In this document: positions 53,147-61,664 of the stretch, one piece after another | Position numbering within the stretch: position 1 is the stretch's first letter | Layout of the letters: each line of letters begins with the position of its first letter | From: Nocardia acidivorans NBRC 108247 | GTDB taxonomy: Bacteria; Actinomycetota; Actinomycetes; Mycobacteriales; Mycobacteriaceae | Assembly (NCBI RefSeq): GCF_001625085.1 | Contig: NZ_BDAW01000011.1 | Span: 62,001-126,000 of the forward strand | DNA length: 64,000 bases | Direction: 5' to 3' | The notes under the pieces: generated by a model | What the model was told of the DNA's origin: nothing | The model's input: only the letters and a program-made list of their open reading frames with translations | Databases searched by the model: none | Position numbers and translations under genes: made by a program

Positions 53147-54323
53147 AACCGTTGCGACGCAGGGCATCTCCGGGGTCGAGATCGTGCTGTCGGAAGTCAC
53201 CAAACGTTATCCGGGGCAGAATGATCCGGCGGTGGATCGGGTGTCCATGACCATTCCGGCCGGGGAGATCGTGGTGCTGGTCGGGCCGTCTGGGTGCGGT
53301 AAGACCACCACCATGCGGATGATCAATCGGCTGATCGAGCCTTCCTCGGGGGCGATCAGCATCGGCGGACGCGAGATCCTGGATATGAATCCGGATACGT
53401 TGCGGCGCGGGATCGGATACTCGATTCAGCAGGCCGGGCTGTTTCCGCATATGACGGTGGCCAGGAATGTGGCGACCGTGCCCGGGCTGATCGGATGGGA
53501 TCGTTCGCGGATCGCCGCGCGCGTGGATGAGATGCTCGCGCTGGTGGGGCTGGATCCGGATACTTTCCGAAATCGGTTCCCGCGCCAGCTTTCCGGTGGG
53601 CAGCAGCAGCGGGTGGGGGTGGCGCGAGCGCTGGCCGCGGATCCGCCGGTGCTGCTGATGGATGAGCCTTTCGGCGCGGTCGATCCCATTACCCGGGGGC
53701 TGTTGCAGGACGAGTTGCTGCGGTTGCAGGCCGAACTGCGCAAGACGATCGTGTTCGTCACCCATGATTTCAACGAGGCGGTGAAGCTCGGAGATCGAAT
53801 CGCGGTGCTGGGCAATCAGTCTCGGATCCTGCAATACGACACCCCGGCGGCGGTGCTGGCCGAACCCGCGGATGAGACGGTGGCGGGATTCGTAGGGGCC
53901 GACGCCGGGCTCAAACAGTTGACGCTCACGCGGGTGCGGGAGGTGCCGCGCGGGGAATGCGCGGTGGCTCGGGAATCCGAAGCGGTGGAGGCGTTTCGGA
54001 AGGCGATCGGCGACAGCGGCCGGGAATGGGGGCTCGTGCTGGACGATCAGGGGCGGCCATTGCGGTGGGTGACGCTTGCCCAGCTCGCACAGGCGGATTC
54101 GCTGCGGGCGGCGGGAACCGCGGTGGGCGGCACGGTTTCCCTGGACTCGACGCTGCAAGGCGCGCTGGAGACACTGCTCGCGGAGAGCAATGCCAATGCC
54201 GTCGTCACCGGGCGGCGGGGTGAGTACGTGGGGTTGATCACCATCGATACCCTCGTCGCGCATCTGTCTCGAATGCGAAGTGCGCACGCGCACAGTGATT
54301 CCGGCGGGGATGGCGGGCAATGA
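53139..54323 (+). CDS. Osmoprotectant ABC transporter ATPase (OpuCA type)
   Basis: This 394-residue ATPase has Walker A GPSGCGKTTT, signature LSGGQQQR and Walker B LLMDEPFGAVDP, with a C-terminal CBS-like region (GLVLDDQGRPLRWVTL, GEYVGLITIDTLV) of the kind that senses ionic strength in OpuA. The GTG at 53139 overlaps the permease end by eight bases. It energises betaine-type uptake under osmotic stress. Confidence 0.92.
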   Translation: MTETVATQGISGVEIVLSEVTKRYPGQNDPAVDRVSMTIPAGEIVVLVGPSGCGKTTTMRMINRLIEPSSGAISIGGREILDMNPDTLRRGIGYSIQQAGLFPHMTVARNVATVPGLIGWDRSRIAARVDEMLALVGLDPDTFRNRFPRQLSGGQQQRVGVARALAADPPVLLMDEPFGAVDPITRGLLQDELLRLQAELRKTIVFVTHDFNEAVKLGDRIAVLGNQSRILQYDTPAAVLAEPADETVAGFVGADAGLKQLTLTRVREVPRGECAVARESEAVEAFRKAIGDSGREWGLVLDDQGRPLRWVTLAQLAQADSLRAAGTAVGGTVSLDSTLQGALETLLAESNANAVVTGRRGEYVGLITIDTLVAHLSRMRSAHAHSDSGGDGGQ

Positions 54324-55078
54324 GCGGGCCGACCGCGCATACCGAGCGGCGGGCGGAGCGGATTCGACTGCTCGCCCAGCCGGTGCTCGCCGTCGCACTC
54401 GGGGCGGGAGTGCTGGTGTGGGCGTTCGACCGCGATCTGACGGTCACGCAGCAGGCGAGTCTGAGTGCGGGCAATATCACCGGCGTTGTCTGGCAGCATG
54501 TGCGGATCACGGTGACGGTGGTGGCGATCGTCGTATTGATCGCGGTGCCATTGGGCACGCTGTTGACCCGGGTCCGATTCCGCCGTCTCGCACCGCTTTT
54601 CGTCGGGCTGGCCAATATCGGTGCGGCAGCGCCCGCCATCGGATTGATCGTGTTGTTCTATCTGCTCACCCGGACCACCGGATTCTGGATCGGGGTCGCG
54701 CCGATTGTGCTGTTGTCACTGCTGCCGGTCTTGCGCAATACCATTCTCGGCTATCAGCAGGTTGATCCGATGCTGGTGGATTCGGGGCGAGGGCAGGGAA
54801 TGTCCTCGCTGACGGTATTGCGGCGCATAGAGTTTCCGCTCGCCGTGCCCTACATCCTCGCGGGATTGCGCACCTCGCTGGTGCTGGCCGTCGGGACGGC
54901 GACGCTGTCGTTTCTGGTGAGTGCGGGTGGGTTGGGCATTCTCATCGACACCGGATACAAACTGCGCGATAACGTCACGCTGTGGGTGGGGGCGCTGCTC
55001 GCGGTCGCGCTGGCCCTGCTCATCGATTGGCTGGGGGCGCTCGCCGAACGGTATCTCGGACCCCGGGGGCTGCGGTGA
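54320..55078 (+). CDS. Osmoprotectant ABC transporter permease (OpuCD type)
   Basis: This 252-residue second permease has six helices and a loop VDPMLVDSGRGQGMSSLTVL matching the ATPase-contact motif of the family. The ATG at 54320 overlaps the ATPase stop (ATGA). It probably pairs with the permease at 52490 to form the heterodimeric channel. Confidence 0.9.
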   Translation: MSGPTAHTERRAERIRLLAQPVLAVALGAGVLVWAFDRDLTVTQQASLSAGNITGVVWQHVRITVTVVAIVVLIAVPLGTLLTRVRFRRLAPLFVGLANIGAAAPAIGLIVLFYLLTRTTGFWIGVAPIVLLSLLPVLRNTILGYQQVDPMLVDSGRGQGMSSLTVLRRIEFPLAVPYILAGLRTSLVLAVGTATLSFLVSAGGLGILIDTGYKLRDNVTLWVGALLAVALALLIDWLGALAERYLGPRGLR

Positions 55079-56061
55079 GACAGCGAATTCGCCTCTGCGG
55101 CAGTGCTTTCGCGGCTGTGTTGGCGTTGCTGCTGGTGGCGTCGTGCGGACTGGAGTCCGGGAGCGCGGTTCCGCTGCGGGTGGGGCCGGGCAGTATCCGG
55201 CCGATACCGGCGTTGGATGGCGTGCGAATCACGGTGGGGTCCAAGGACTTCACCGAACAGAACATCCTCGGGTATCTCATCGAATTCGCGTTGACCGCGG
55301 CCGGGGCCGAGGTGCGAGATCTGACCGATATCGTCGGCTCGAACAGCCTGCGCGATGCCCAGCTGCACGGGCAGATCGATATCGCCTACGACTACACCGG
55401 CACCGGCTGGATCAACTATCTCGGTAGGGAGAACCCGGTGCCGGGCTCGGACGAACAGTTCACCGCGGTCCGTGACGCCGATCTGACCGCACACGGAATG
55501 GTCTGGGCCGCAATGGCTCCCATGAACAATACCTACGCCATGGTGGCCAATCCCGGCACGGCCGCCGACAAATCGATCACGTCGTTGTCGGATTACGCAA
55601 ATCTGGTCAACACCGATCCCGACGCGGCCGCCACCTGTGTGGGGACCGAATTCAATGTGCGCCAGGACGGGTTTCCGGGCATGGCCCGCAAATACGATAT
55701 CGACACCGGCAAGGTGCGCAAACAGATAGTCCAGGATTCCCTGGTCTTCCAGGCCACCGCCGACGGCAACCAATGCCGCTTCGGTTCGGTGGCCGCCACC
55801 GACGGTCGCATCCCCGCGTTGAACCTGAAACTGCTCACCGACGACCGCGCCTTCTTCCCGAAATACAATGCCGCCCTTGTCATGCGCAAATCCTTTGCCG
55901 ACGCCCATCCCCAAGTCATCGCCGTCATGGAGCCCATCTCCCGCCTGCTGACCAACGAATCCATCACCGAACTGAACCGCAAGGTCGATATCGAAGGCCG
56001 CGAACCCGCCACCGTCGCCCGCACCTGGCTCATCGACCAGGGCTTCGTCACCCCCGGCTGA
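55075..56061 (+). CDS. Osmoprotectant-binding lipoprotein (OpuCC type)
   Basis: This 328-residue binding protein has a lipoprotein signal ending LLLVASCG and the family signatures VGSKDFTEQNILGYL and IDIAYDYTGTGWINYLG with aromatic residues that form the cage for quaternary amines. The GTG at 55075 overlaps the previous stop by four bases. It delivers glycine betaine, carnitine or a relative to the permeases. Confidence 0.92.
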   Translation: MRQRIRLCGSAFAAVLALLLVASCGLESGSAVPLRVGPGSIRPIPALDGVRITVGSKDFTEQNILGYLIEFALTAAGAEVRDLTDIVGSNSLRDAQLHGQIDIAYDYTGTGWINYLGRENPVPGSDEQFTAVRDADLTAHGMVWAAMAPMNNTYAMVANPGTAADKSITSLSDYANLVNTDPDAAATCVGTEFNVRQDGFPGMARKYDIDTGKVRKQIVQDSLVFQATADGNQCRFGSVAATDGRIPALNLKLLTDDRAFFPKYNAALVMRKSFADAHPQVIAVMEPISRLLTNESITELNRKVDIEGREPATVARTWLIDQGFVTPG

Positions 56062-56079
56062 CCCCCGCCACCAGCCGAT

Positions 56080-56109
56080 TTGCTTTCGGCCCCGCTTTGT
56101 CCCTAAAGT
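56080..56109 (+). promoter_or_regulatory. Probable promoter of second tRNA cluster
   Basis: TTGCTT (56080-56085) and TAAAGT (56104-56109) are separated by 18 bases, 44 bases before the tRNA-Gly gene at 56153. This suits a housekeeping promoter. Confidence 0.45.
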
Positions 56110-56152
56110 TCTGTCCCGCAAGCCGATCGGCCCCCGAGGCCCCGGCGAGCAA

Positions 56153-56225
56153 GCGGATGTAGCGCAGCTGGTAGCGCATCACCTTGCCAAGGTGAGGGTC
56201 GCGAGTTCGAATCTCGTCATCCGCT
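56153..56225 (+). tRNA. tRNA-Gly (GCC), second copy
   Basis: A 73-base cloverleaf that differs from the copy at 44818 only by a compensated base pair in the T stem (GCGAG-TTCGAAT-CTCGT instead of GCGGG and CCCGT). Anticodon is GCC. Confidence 0.96.
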
Positions 56226-56239
56226 CAAAGATTGTTCCC

Positions 56240-56311
56240 GCGCGATTAGCTCAGCGGGAGAGCGCTTCCCTGACACGGAAGAGGTCACTGGTTCAATCCC
56301 AGTATCGCGCA
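56240..56311 (+). tRNA. tRNA-Val (GAC), second copy
   Basis: Identical over 72 bases to the copy at 45012, but the 3-prime CCA is not encoded (CTC follows). Anticodon GAC. A dihydrofolate-reductase-family gene ends 14 bases downstream. Confidence 0.96.
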
Positions 56312-56324
56312 CTCACAAACAGTT

Positions 56325-56885
56325 CTACACCGCCGCGTAGCGGAGCAGGACGATGCCGGTCGGGAATGTGCGATTCTCCACCAACTCCAGGGTGATCCAC
56401 TTGCTCAGCGTCGGGAAGAACGGCGTGCCGCCTCCGACAGCTGTCGGGGTGACCACCACCTGGAACTCGTCCACGAGACCGGCCCGGATCAGCGGCGCGG
56501 CGAGTGTGGCGCCCGCGACGTCGATCCGTCCATCGGTCTCGGCCTTGAGCTTCGCGGCGACCTCGACGACGTCACCGCGCTCCAGCCGCGAATTCCAGTC
56601 GACCGAATCGAGGGTTTTGGAGAAAACGATCTTCGGCATCGCCAGCCACAGCCGCGCGTACTCGGCCTCCACCGGCGAGATATCGGGGGCCTCCTCGGCG
56701 GTCGGCCAGTGGGAGGCCATCAGCTCGTACAGCTTCCGCCCATACAGTGACACCGCCGTGCCCCGCACCTGATCGTTCCAATACTGGTGCAGTTCCGGGT
56801 CCGGGTTGCTCCACCCGATGTCACCGTTCGCGTCGCAGATGTAGCCGTCCACCGAGACATTCATGCCATAGGTCAGTTTGCCCAT
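56325..56885 (-). CDS. Dihydrofolate-reductase-family (RibD-like) protein, copy 1
   Basis: This 186-residue protein belongs to the RibD C-terminal/DHFR-like family: LTYGMNVSVDGYICD at the start, GRKLYELMASHW, KIVFSKTLDSVDW and a final VTPTAVGGGTPFFP block. Such proteins bind NADPH; most of the group have no proven substrate. The ATG at 56885 is used. Its stop lies 14 bases from the tRNA-Val gene, a tight setting that suggests insertion next to the tRNA. A distinct paralogue lies at 57206-57820. Confidence 0.88.
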   Translation of the reverse strand: MGKLTYGMNVSVDGYICDANGDIGWSNPDPELHQYWNDQVRGTAVSLYGRKLYELMASHWPTAEEAPDISPVEAEYARLWLAMPKIVFSKTLDSVDWNSRLERGDVVEVAAKLKAETDGRIDVAGATLAAPLIRAGLVDEFQVVVTPTAVGGGTPFFPTLSKWITLELVENRTFPTGIVLLRYAAV

Positions 56886-56932
56886 GATGCCAAGACTCCC
56901 ACAGCGACGAAAACTCATCGCTCTGTGCCGAC

Positions 56933-57137
56933 ATGCGGAAGATCGTGTTGTTCGGGGCGACCGGGTACACCGGTCGACTCACCGCCGAAACACTGACCGC
57001 ACAGGGTGATTCGCCGGACGGAGCTGGAGCGCGGCCTCCTCGATACCGGGGCGCTGGGTCCGGTCGAGGCATTCGGCCTCGGGGCGCTCTCCGCCGCCGC
57101 GGCCGATGGCGGTTGGACCCGCCTTCCCGCCCGGTGA
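56933..57137 (+). pseudogene. Internally deleted saccharopine-reductase-like gene
   Basis: The gene starts well (MRKIVLFGATGYTGRL, a Rossmann nucleotide loop typical of saccharopine dehydrogenase or trans-acting enoyl reductase proteins) but after about 26 codons the sequence changes frame. From about 57010 another frame reads GALGPVEAFGLGALSAAAAD and ends at a TGA at 57137, which resembles the C-terminus of the same family. About 300 codons between seem to be deleted. Intact family members are about 350-400 residues. Confidence 0.6.
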
Positions 57138-57182
57138 CCGCGCAGCCTCCGCGGTGCAGTCGCCAGTTCAAGCAGGCCACTA

Positions 57183-57202
57183 TTCAATCCCGCTGTCGCG
57201 CA
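57183..57202 (+). pseudogene. Relic of a tRNA-Val(GAC) 3-prime end
   Basis: TTCAATCCCGCTGTCGCGCA matches the last 20 bases of the T loop, T stem and acceptor of the tRNA-Val(GAC) genes with three differences. It sits beside the stop of the second DHFR-family gene, as the intact tRNA-Val sits beside the stop of the first. It may mark a duplication or an integration site. Confidence 0.5.
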
Positions 57203-57205
57203 ACG

Positions 57206-57820
57206 TCATTTCCTGACTTCGAACCTCAGGTGCAGTACTCGCTCGCCTTGGATGACCACGTGGGGGTCCTCCAGTAGGTGCTGGCCGTCGATGTCGCCGA
57301 AGAAGCGTTTTCCGGATCCGAACACCACGGGGACCACGTCCATCGCGACCTCGTCGATCAAACCGGCCGCGAAGAACTGGCCGCCGACCTGTCCGGCGTT
57401 GACGGCGACGGTGCGGTCGCCGGCGAGTTCGCGTGCGGTGGCGGCAGCGGTGTGGATGTTGTCGACGAAGTGGTAGGAGGCCTCCGGGTGCCAACCGTGC
57501 GGCTTGGGGCGATGCGACACGACGACCACGTGCTCACCCACGGGTGGCTGCCCCTCCCAACCGTTCACCAGGTCGAACAGGGTGCGGCCCATGACGATCG
57601 ACCCGATCGACGCCCACGTGGCGCGGACGTAGTCCGCCGAGGCACGGGCGACCTTGAATCCGGCTCCGGTGCCGGAATGATCGAAGCTCTGCTCGCCGGC
57701 GGGCTCCGTGATCGGGGTGTCACCGCTGAAATACCACTCGTGCAGGGGGCCGACGTCGTCGTTCTTGTCGGCGATGAAGCCGTCCACCGACACCACATTG
57801 TGCAAAATCACCGTGCTCAC
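57206..57820 (-). CDS. Dihydrofolate-reductase-family (RibD-like) protein, copy 2
   Basis: This 204-residue protein has the same fold: VILHNVVSVDGFIAD, SIVMGRTLFDLVNGW and VVPVVFGSGKRFFG, ending LHLRFEVRK. The GTG at 57820 follows GGAGGAG. The two family members in this region are clearly different in sequence, so they are old paralogues or came from different sources. It precedes no partner gene; an AraC gene lies upstream on the same strand. Confidence 0.88.
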   Translation of the reverse strand: MSTVILHNVVSVDGFIADKNDDVGPLHEWYFSGDTPITEPAGEQSFDHSGTGAGFKVARASADYVRATWASIGSIVMGRTLFDLVNGWEGQPPVGEHVVVVSHRPKPHGWHPEASYHFVDNIHTAAATARELAGDRTVAVNAGQVGGQFFAAGLIDEVAMDVVPVVFGSGKRFFGDIDGQHLLEDPHVVIQGERVLHLRFEVRK

Positions 57821-57877
57821 AGGAACTCCTCCGGATCGATAGGGCGTGGATTCCGATTCTGTGGCATCGCCGGGTAC

Positions 57878-57904
57878 GCACGCTTGTAAAAAATCACTCG
57901 ACGG
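57878..57904. repeat. 27-bp inverted repeat, left copy
   Basis: A 27-base sequence (beginning GCACGCTTGTAAAAAATCAC and ending with the AraC stop region CTCGACGG) is repeated exactly but inverted at 59106-59132. It covers the last codons and stop of the AraC gene. Confidence 0.9.
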
Positions 57905-58736
57905 GCATCGGCCCGGCATCCGGCGGGAACCGGTCCTGGGCTGGAAATCTGCGCCGCAGCGCGAGGTAGTCGGTGGGGGTGTGACCGGTGAAGTCCTTGA
58001 ACTCCTTGCTGGCGTGCGCCTGATCGAAATACCCTGCGGAGTGCGCGAATTCGGTCCAATCGACCGGGCCGCGCGCGTCGACGGACAGAATCAGGCGGGC
58101 GAAACGATAGATGCGGGCCACGCGTTTGGGTGTGACGCCGACGTGAGATTTGAATTGTGCGGTCAGATGATTGCCACTCACCCCGGCGGCGTCGGCGAGC
58201 GCCGCGACCGAGACCGAACCGTAGGACCGCTCCAGCCGTGTCCCCACCCGCGCGACCAGATCGAGGGTGTCTGACCGGGTATCCACGAGACGCGACCGCA
58301 ACTCCTGCTCGACGAGGTCGAGTGCGTCGGCGGCAGCGCCGAACTCACCGAGACGACCGCGGATTCGCTCCAGCGCGCGCTGCCACACCGCGTCCACGGG
58401 CACATAGCGATCCCGCAGTTCGAGCGCCGGAATGTCGGTGAACGCCGAGAGTCCCCAGGGCTTGAAATGCACTCCTACCAACCGCACGCGGGCCGGATAC
58501 TCCAAGAGAAAACGCTCGGTCCGCAACCCCATGAACCACCCGTCGACCAGGGTCGCGGACGGCACCGCGGGGTCGGGCACAGTCAGCTGAACCGGGGCAC
58601 CGAGATTGATGAACAAATGCGCCGAAGGCATTGGGGGAACGAGCACGCGACGATGACGCGGCACCCCGGACAGGCAGTAGATGTCGTCGATGAACCGATC
58701 GAGCGGTGGGCCGGGAACCCGGCCTGCGTAGCGCAT
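57894..58736 (-). CDS. AraC-family regulator
   Basis: This 280-residue regulator has an N-terminal sensing region (PPMPSAHLFINLGAPVQL, FKPWGLSAF) and a C-terminal AraC domain (VSVAALADAAGVSGNHLTAQFKSHVG and WTEFAHSAGYFDQAHASKEF). The ATG at 58736 is the start; the stop falls inside the left copy of the 27-bp inverted repeat. It lies about 70 bases upstream of the second DHFR-family gene on the same strand and may control it. Confidence 0.88.
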   Translation of the reverse strand: MRYAGRVPGPPLDRFIDDIYCLSGVPRHRRVLVPPMPSAHLFINLGAPVQLTVPDPAVPSATLVDGWFMGLRTERFLLEYPARVRLVGVHFKPWGLSAFTDIPALELRDRYVPVDAVWQRALERIRGRLGEFGAAADALDLVEQELRSRLVDTRSDTLDLVARVGTRLERSYGSVSVAALADAAGVSGNHLTAQFKSHVGVTPKRVARIYRFARLILSVDARGPVDWTEFAHSAGYFDQAHASKEFKDFTGHTPTDYLALRRRFPAQDRFPPDAGPMPVE

Positions 58737-59269
58737 GCTCCAGTGTCTCGCATCCGGACAGCTACGTCGGGAAACACGGCGTCGATGTAGACCAAGTCGT
58801 AGACGTACGAGCGGTCGCCTTGAAGCTCATCCAGACGCCGTCGGGCGGAGGGCAACCCCGGCCGACGTCATCGTACGGACGACTCGATACCGCGCCCGCG
58901 GTATTGCAAACCACCCATCGCAAGTCAGGCAGGCGGAGACACCGGATGGTGATCTTGTGGGCGACGCGGACGAGTCGAAGTTGATGGCGTTGGAAGATGG
59001 ACTGCGGGTCGCCCTGGGCGGCACTCCCATCCGATGCGCACATGGTCCAGGGCAAGCGGCTGGTGATCAGGTTCCGGGTCGCGAAGTTGTACGGGGACAC
59101 ACTCACCGTCGAGTGATTTTTTACAAGCGTGCACTGATCGGTAGCAGCCCGATAACCCGGCATCGGCCGGTGGACTCGATCCCGATCCCTTCGCCGGCAT
59201 GGGTTAGGAAATAATTGTCGGACAGCAACTGTTGGTGCGGGGACCGGTGGGGCAGGGCCGTTCGAGGGT
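58737..59269. other. Gap of about 530 bases, degenerate
   Basis: No convincing gene is seen here. A small plus-strand frame (58997-59116) ends in KRLVIRFRVAKLYGDTLTVE, which looks like a beta-rich protein tail, but it lacks a start region. The right copy of the 27-bp inverted repeat (59106-59132) covers that tail's stop. The content may be remains of a rearrangement. Confidence 0.45.
59106..59132. repeat. 27-bp inverted repeat, right copy
   Basis: This is the exact reverse complement of 57878-57904. The pair encloses the AraC gene (1.25 kb). An AC dinucleotide follows each outer end in direct orientation (57876-57877 and 59133-59134), which could be a two-base target duplication or chance. 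Confidence 0.9.
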
Positions 59270-60451
59270 TCAGGCGTCGGCTGGGTGGTTCCAGTCGATG
59301 CAGACGACGACGGCGTCGTCTACGAGGTCGGTGCCCTCGTGGTAGTCGAGCAATTCGGTGATGATGGCTCGGGCGGCTTCGGAGGCGGGCAGGTTGCTGG
59401 AGGCCTGAATTGCGAGGTCGAGGTTGGTGGTGCCGTATTCGACGCCGGTGGGGGCCTGGGCGGTGTGCACGCCGTCGCTGACGATCACCAGCCGGTCGCC
59501 GGGCTCGACGTGGAAGGCTTGTTCGCGGTAGTTGGTGCCGTCGAACATGCCCAGTGGCAGTTGGGCTTCGAACTCGATCAGTTCGACGATGCCGTCGCGC
59601 AAGCGCAGGACCCGCGGTGAGCCGGCGTCGATCACCCCGACGCGACCGGTGGCGACTTCGAAGCGCAGCAGCAGTGTCGATACGTGCTGAGCGCCCCCAT
59701 ATTGGGCGTAGACGGCCTGGTCGGCCAGACTTGCCTGGTCGGCGATGTCCAGGCCGGCCCGGCGGGCGTTGCGCAGGGCGCTGATGGCCAGGTTGGTCAG
59801 CAGTGCGGCGGCGATGCCCTGGCCCATACCGTTGGACACGGTGACGGTCAGGTATTCCGCCGAGGTGCTCCAGTCGAAGTTGTCGCCGCCGATGGTGTAG
59901 GCGGGTTCGAGCTGCCCACCCAGGGAGTATTCCGCGCGGGCACAGCCGCGCCCGGGCAGCAGTTGCCACTGCATCTCCGCGGCGAGGCTGAGCCGCTCAC
60001 GACGGCGGGCCTGCAGGTAGAGATCGGTGTCGCGCTCGGCGACGATCAGCTCGTGGCCGAGCATGGTGGCCAACCTGGCCAGGGCGGCCTGCTCGTCCTC
60101 GGTGGGCGCGGCGGGCAGCTGCGCCCGCAAGATGCCGAGCCGGTCACCGCGCACGGCTACCGGCAGATGGATCACCACTCCCTCCGCGCCGGGGCCCGGC
60201 TCCATGAGTGCCCGCTGAGCAGTGAACGCCCTGCCCGCGGTCGTGGTCCTGATCGCCAACGGCGTTGCGGTGTGAGGCAATTCGGTGACCGGCTGCAACA
60301 TCGACAATCGGTAGTCGGCCAGCAGCAACTCCACCGCGGTCGCCGCGAAGTCGGTCCGCAGCGTGGCGCGCAACACATCGAGCAGTGCGTGGGGCGCGCT
60401 GGCGCGCAGGGCCGCCTCGGCGTATGCGAACGAGTGTCCGGCGCCGGTCAT
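59270..60451 (-). CDS. PP2C/SpoIIE-like serine phosphatase with GAF-like sensor
   Basis: This 393-residue protein has an N-terminal GAF-like part and a C-terminal PP2C/SpoIIE phosphatase domain (GGDNFDW, DDAVVVCID). The family dephosphorylates STAS-type anti-sigma antagonists. The GD-(V/I)-x-G-H-G motif that gives a metal-binding aspartate reads S-N-G-M-G-Q-G, so that residue is Asn. The ATG at 60451 follows GGGAGG four bases away. It stands beside a MarR gene, a STAS gene and an RsbW-like gene, a probable partner-switching module. Confidence 0.85.
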   Translation of the reverse strand: MTGAGHSFAYAEAALRASAPHALLDVLRATLRTDFAATAVELLLADYRLSMLQPVTELPHTATPLAIRTTTAGRAFTAQRALMEPGPGAEGVVIHLPVAVRGDRLGILRAQLPAAPTEDEQAALARLATMLGHELIVAERDTDLYLQARRRERLSLAAEMQWQLLPGRGCARAEYSLGGQLEPAYTIGGDNFDWSTSAEYLTVTVSNGMGQGIAAALLTNLAISALRNARRAGLDIADQASLADQAVYAQYGGAQHVSTLLLRFEVATGRVGVIDAGSPRVLRLRDGIVELIEFEAQLPLGMFDGTNYREQAFHVEPGDRLVIVSDGVHTAQAPTGVEYGTTNLDLAIQASSNLPASEAARAIITELLDYHEGTDLVDDAVVVCIDWNHPADA

Positions 60452-60597
60452 ATGGCCTCCCAGGGTCGGCGAGCCCGGGGGGCTGCGGGGTTGCGGGGTT
60501 GCGGTCGGTCGCAACAATTGTCGCTCGACACGGACCCGACGACATTACCGCGCGGCTCGGGTGCCGCGATACCCGGGCGACGTGTCACAGTAGTCGC

Positions 60598-61080
60598 ATG
60601 AGAAGTTCGCCGCTGCGGGACCAGACCGGGACCGAGGTCGCCGCGACCGTGGAAGAGGCAGCGGAACGGCTGGTAACGCTGTGGGGGCAGGCCCAGCAGG
60701 CGGTGGCGACGCGGGTGTCGCCCTCACAATTGCAGGCACTCGCCATCGTGCACCGGCACGGGCAGATCAACCTCAATGGCCTGGCCGCCGAGTTGGACGC
60801 GATGCCGTCCTCGGCGAGCCGGCTGTGCGATCGGCTCCAGGCCGCGGGATTGCTCGCTCGCACGGCGAGCCTGTCCAACCGTCGAGAGGTGATGCTCGCG
60901 CTGACCAGGGACGGTCAGCGACTGCTCACCGAGGTCAGCAGTATCCGGCGCCGGGCGCTGAGCCAGGTGCTGCAGGGCATGAGCGGCCCGGGCCGCGAGG
61001 CGCTGCTGGCGGGGTTGACCGAGTTCGCCGCCAGTGCCGAGCAGAGCCCCGGTATCGCGCAGCAAGAGCATCGCGCCTGA
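60598..61080 (+). CDS. MarR-family transcriptional regulator
   Basis: This 160-residue regulator has the MarR winged helix (VSPSQLQALAIVHRHGQINLNGLAAELDAMPSSASRLCDRLQAAGLLAR, with RREVMLALTRDGQ as the wing). The ATG at 60598 is used; there is no strong ribosome site. It is divergent from the phosphatase gene, across 146 bases, and precedes the STAS gene. It probably regulates one of these. Confidence 0.88.
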   Translation: MRSSPLRDQTGTEVAATVEEAAERLVTLWGQAQQAVATRVSPSQLQALAIVHRHGQINLNGLAAELDAMPSSASRLCDRLQAAGLLARTASLSNRREVMLALTRDGQRLLTEVSSIRRRALSQVLQGMSGPGREALLAGLTEFAASAEQSPGIAQQEHRA

Positions 61081-61298
61081 CCGGTTCGGCGTGCGGACAC
61101 CCCGCGGTAGATCATCGAATTTTGTTGCCCCGGTTGCCATCTCGATGATCACCGCACACTGCGACGCGGCACGGATCCAGCGATGCACGATCGGACGGCT
61201 GAAATATCACCTTGGTCCGGGTTGGTCGTTCAATAGTTGTCGTGCGACAATTGAAGACTGGATCGGACCGAGCTGATCCGGCGAAGGTGAGGTCGGTT

Positions 61299-61664
61299 AT
61301 GGGTTCATCCAGCACCATCCAGGCGGTCGCCCCTGAACACCGGCGGTATCGGACGTTCGAGCATCCGACGTTCGAGCCGGGTGAGGTGCGGTGCTTTCCG
61401 ACGGAACGACCCGTGCGGGTGGTCATGCGCGGTGATATCGACCTGACCACGCTGCCGCAGCTCGACCTGGCCTACCGCGAACTCACACAGCTCGAACCGG
61501 GCGATGTCGTGGTCGACCTGTCCGAGGTCACCTTGCTGGGATGCGTGGCACTGCGACTCCTGGTGGCGCTCACCGCACGACTCTCGCCCACCGGACACGA
61601 GGTGATCATTCAGGCCGCGAGCCCGCCCGCCCGGCGATTGCTCGACCTCGCTGGCTTGCCGTAG
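61299..61664 (+). CDS. STAS-domain anti-sigma-factor antagonist
   Basis: This 121-residue protein has the STAS pattern (VRVVMRGDIDLTTLPQLD, VVVDLSEVTLLGC, GHEVIIQAASPPARRLLDLAGL). In most family members the segment after DLS is followed by a phosphorylatable D-S pair; here the equivalent is G-C (LLGCVALRLL), so there is no serine. The ATG at 61299 follows GGTGAGG. The end overlaps the RsbW-like gene on the other strand by 59 bases. It probably acts in the same stress-sigma cascade. Confidence 0.85.
   Translation: MGSSSTIQAVAPEHRRYRTFEHPTFEPGEVRCFPTERPVRVVMRGDIDLTTLPQLDLAYRELTQLEPGDVVVDLSEVTLLGCVALRLLVALTARLSPTGHEVIIQAASPPARRLLDLAGLP

Noticed and set aside
57878..59132. An insertion sequence bounded by the inverted repeat
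   Set aside because: No transposase gene is present between the repeats, so I report only the repeat.
58735..59214. A plus-strand frame through the gap right of the AraC gene
   Set aside because: Frames here change character often and share no motif; the apparent similarity to the AraC upstream frame comes from the 27-bp inverted repeat.
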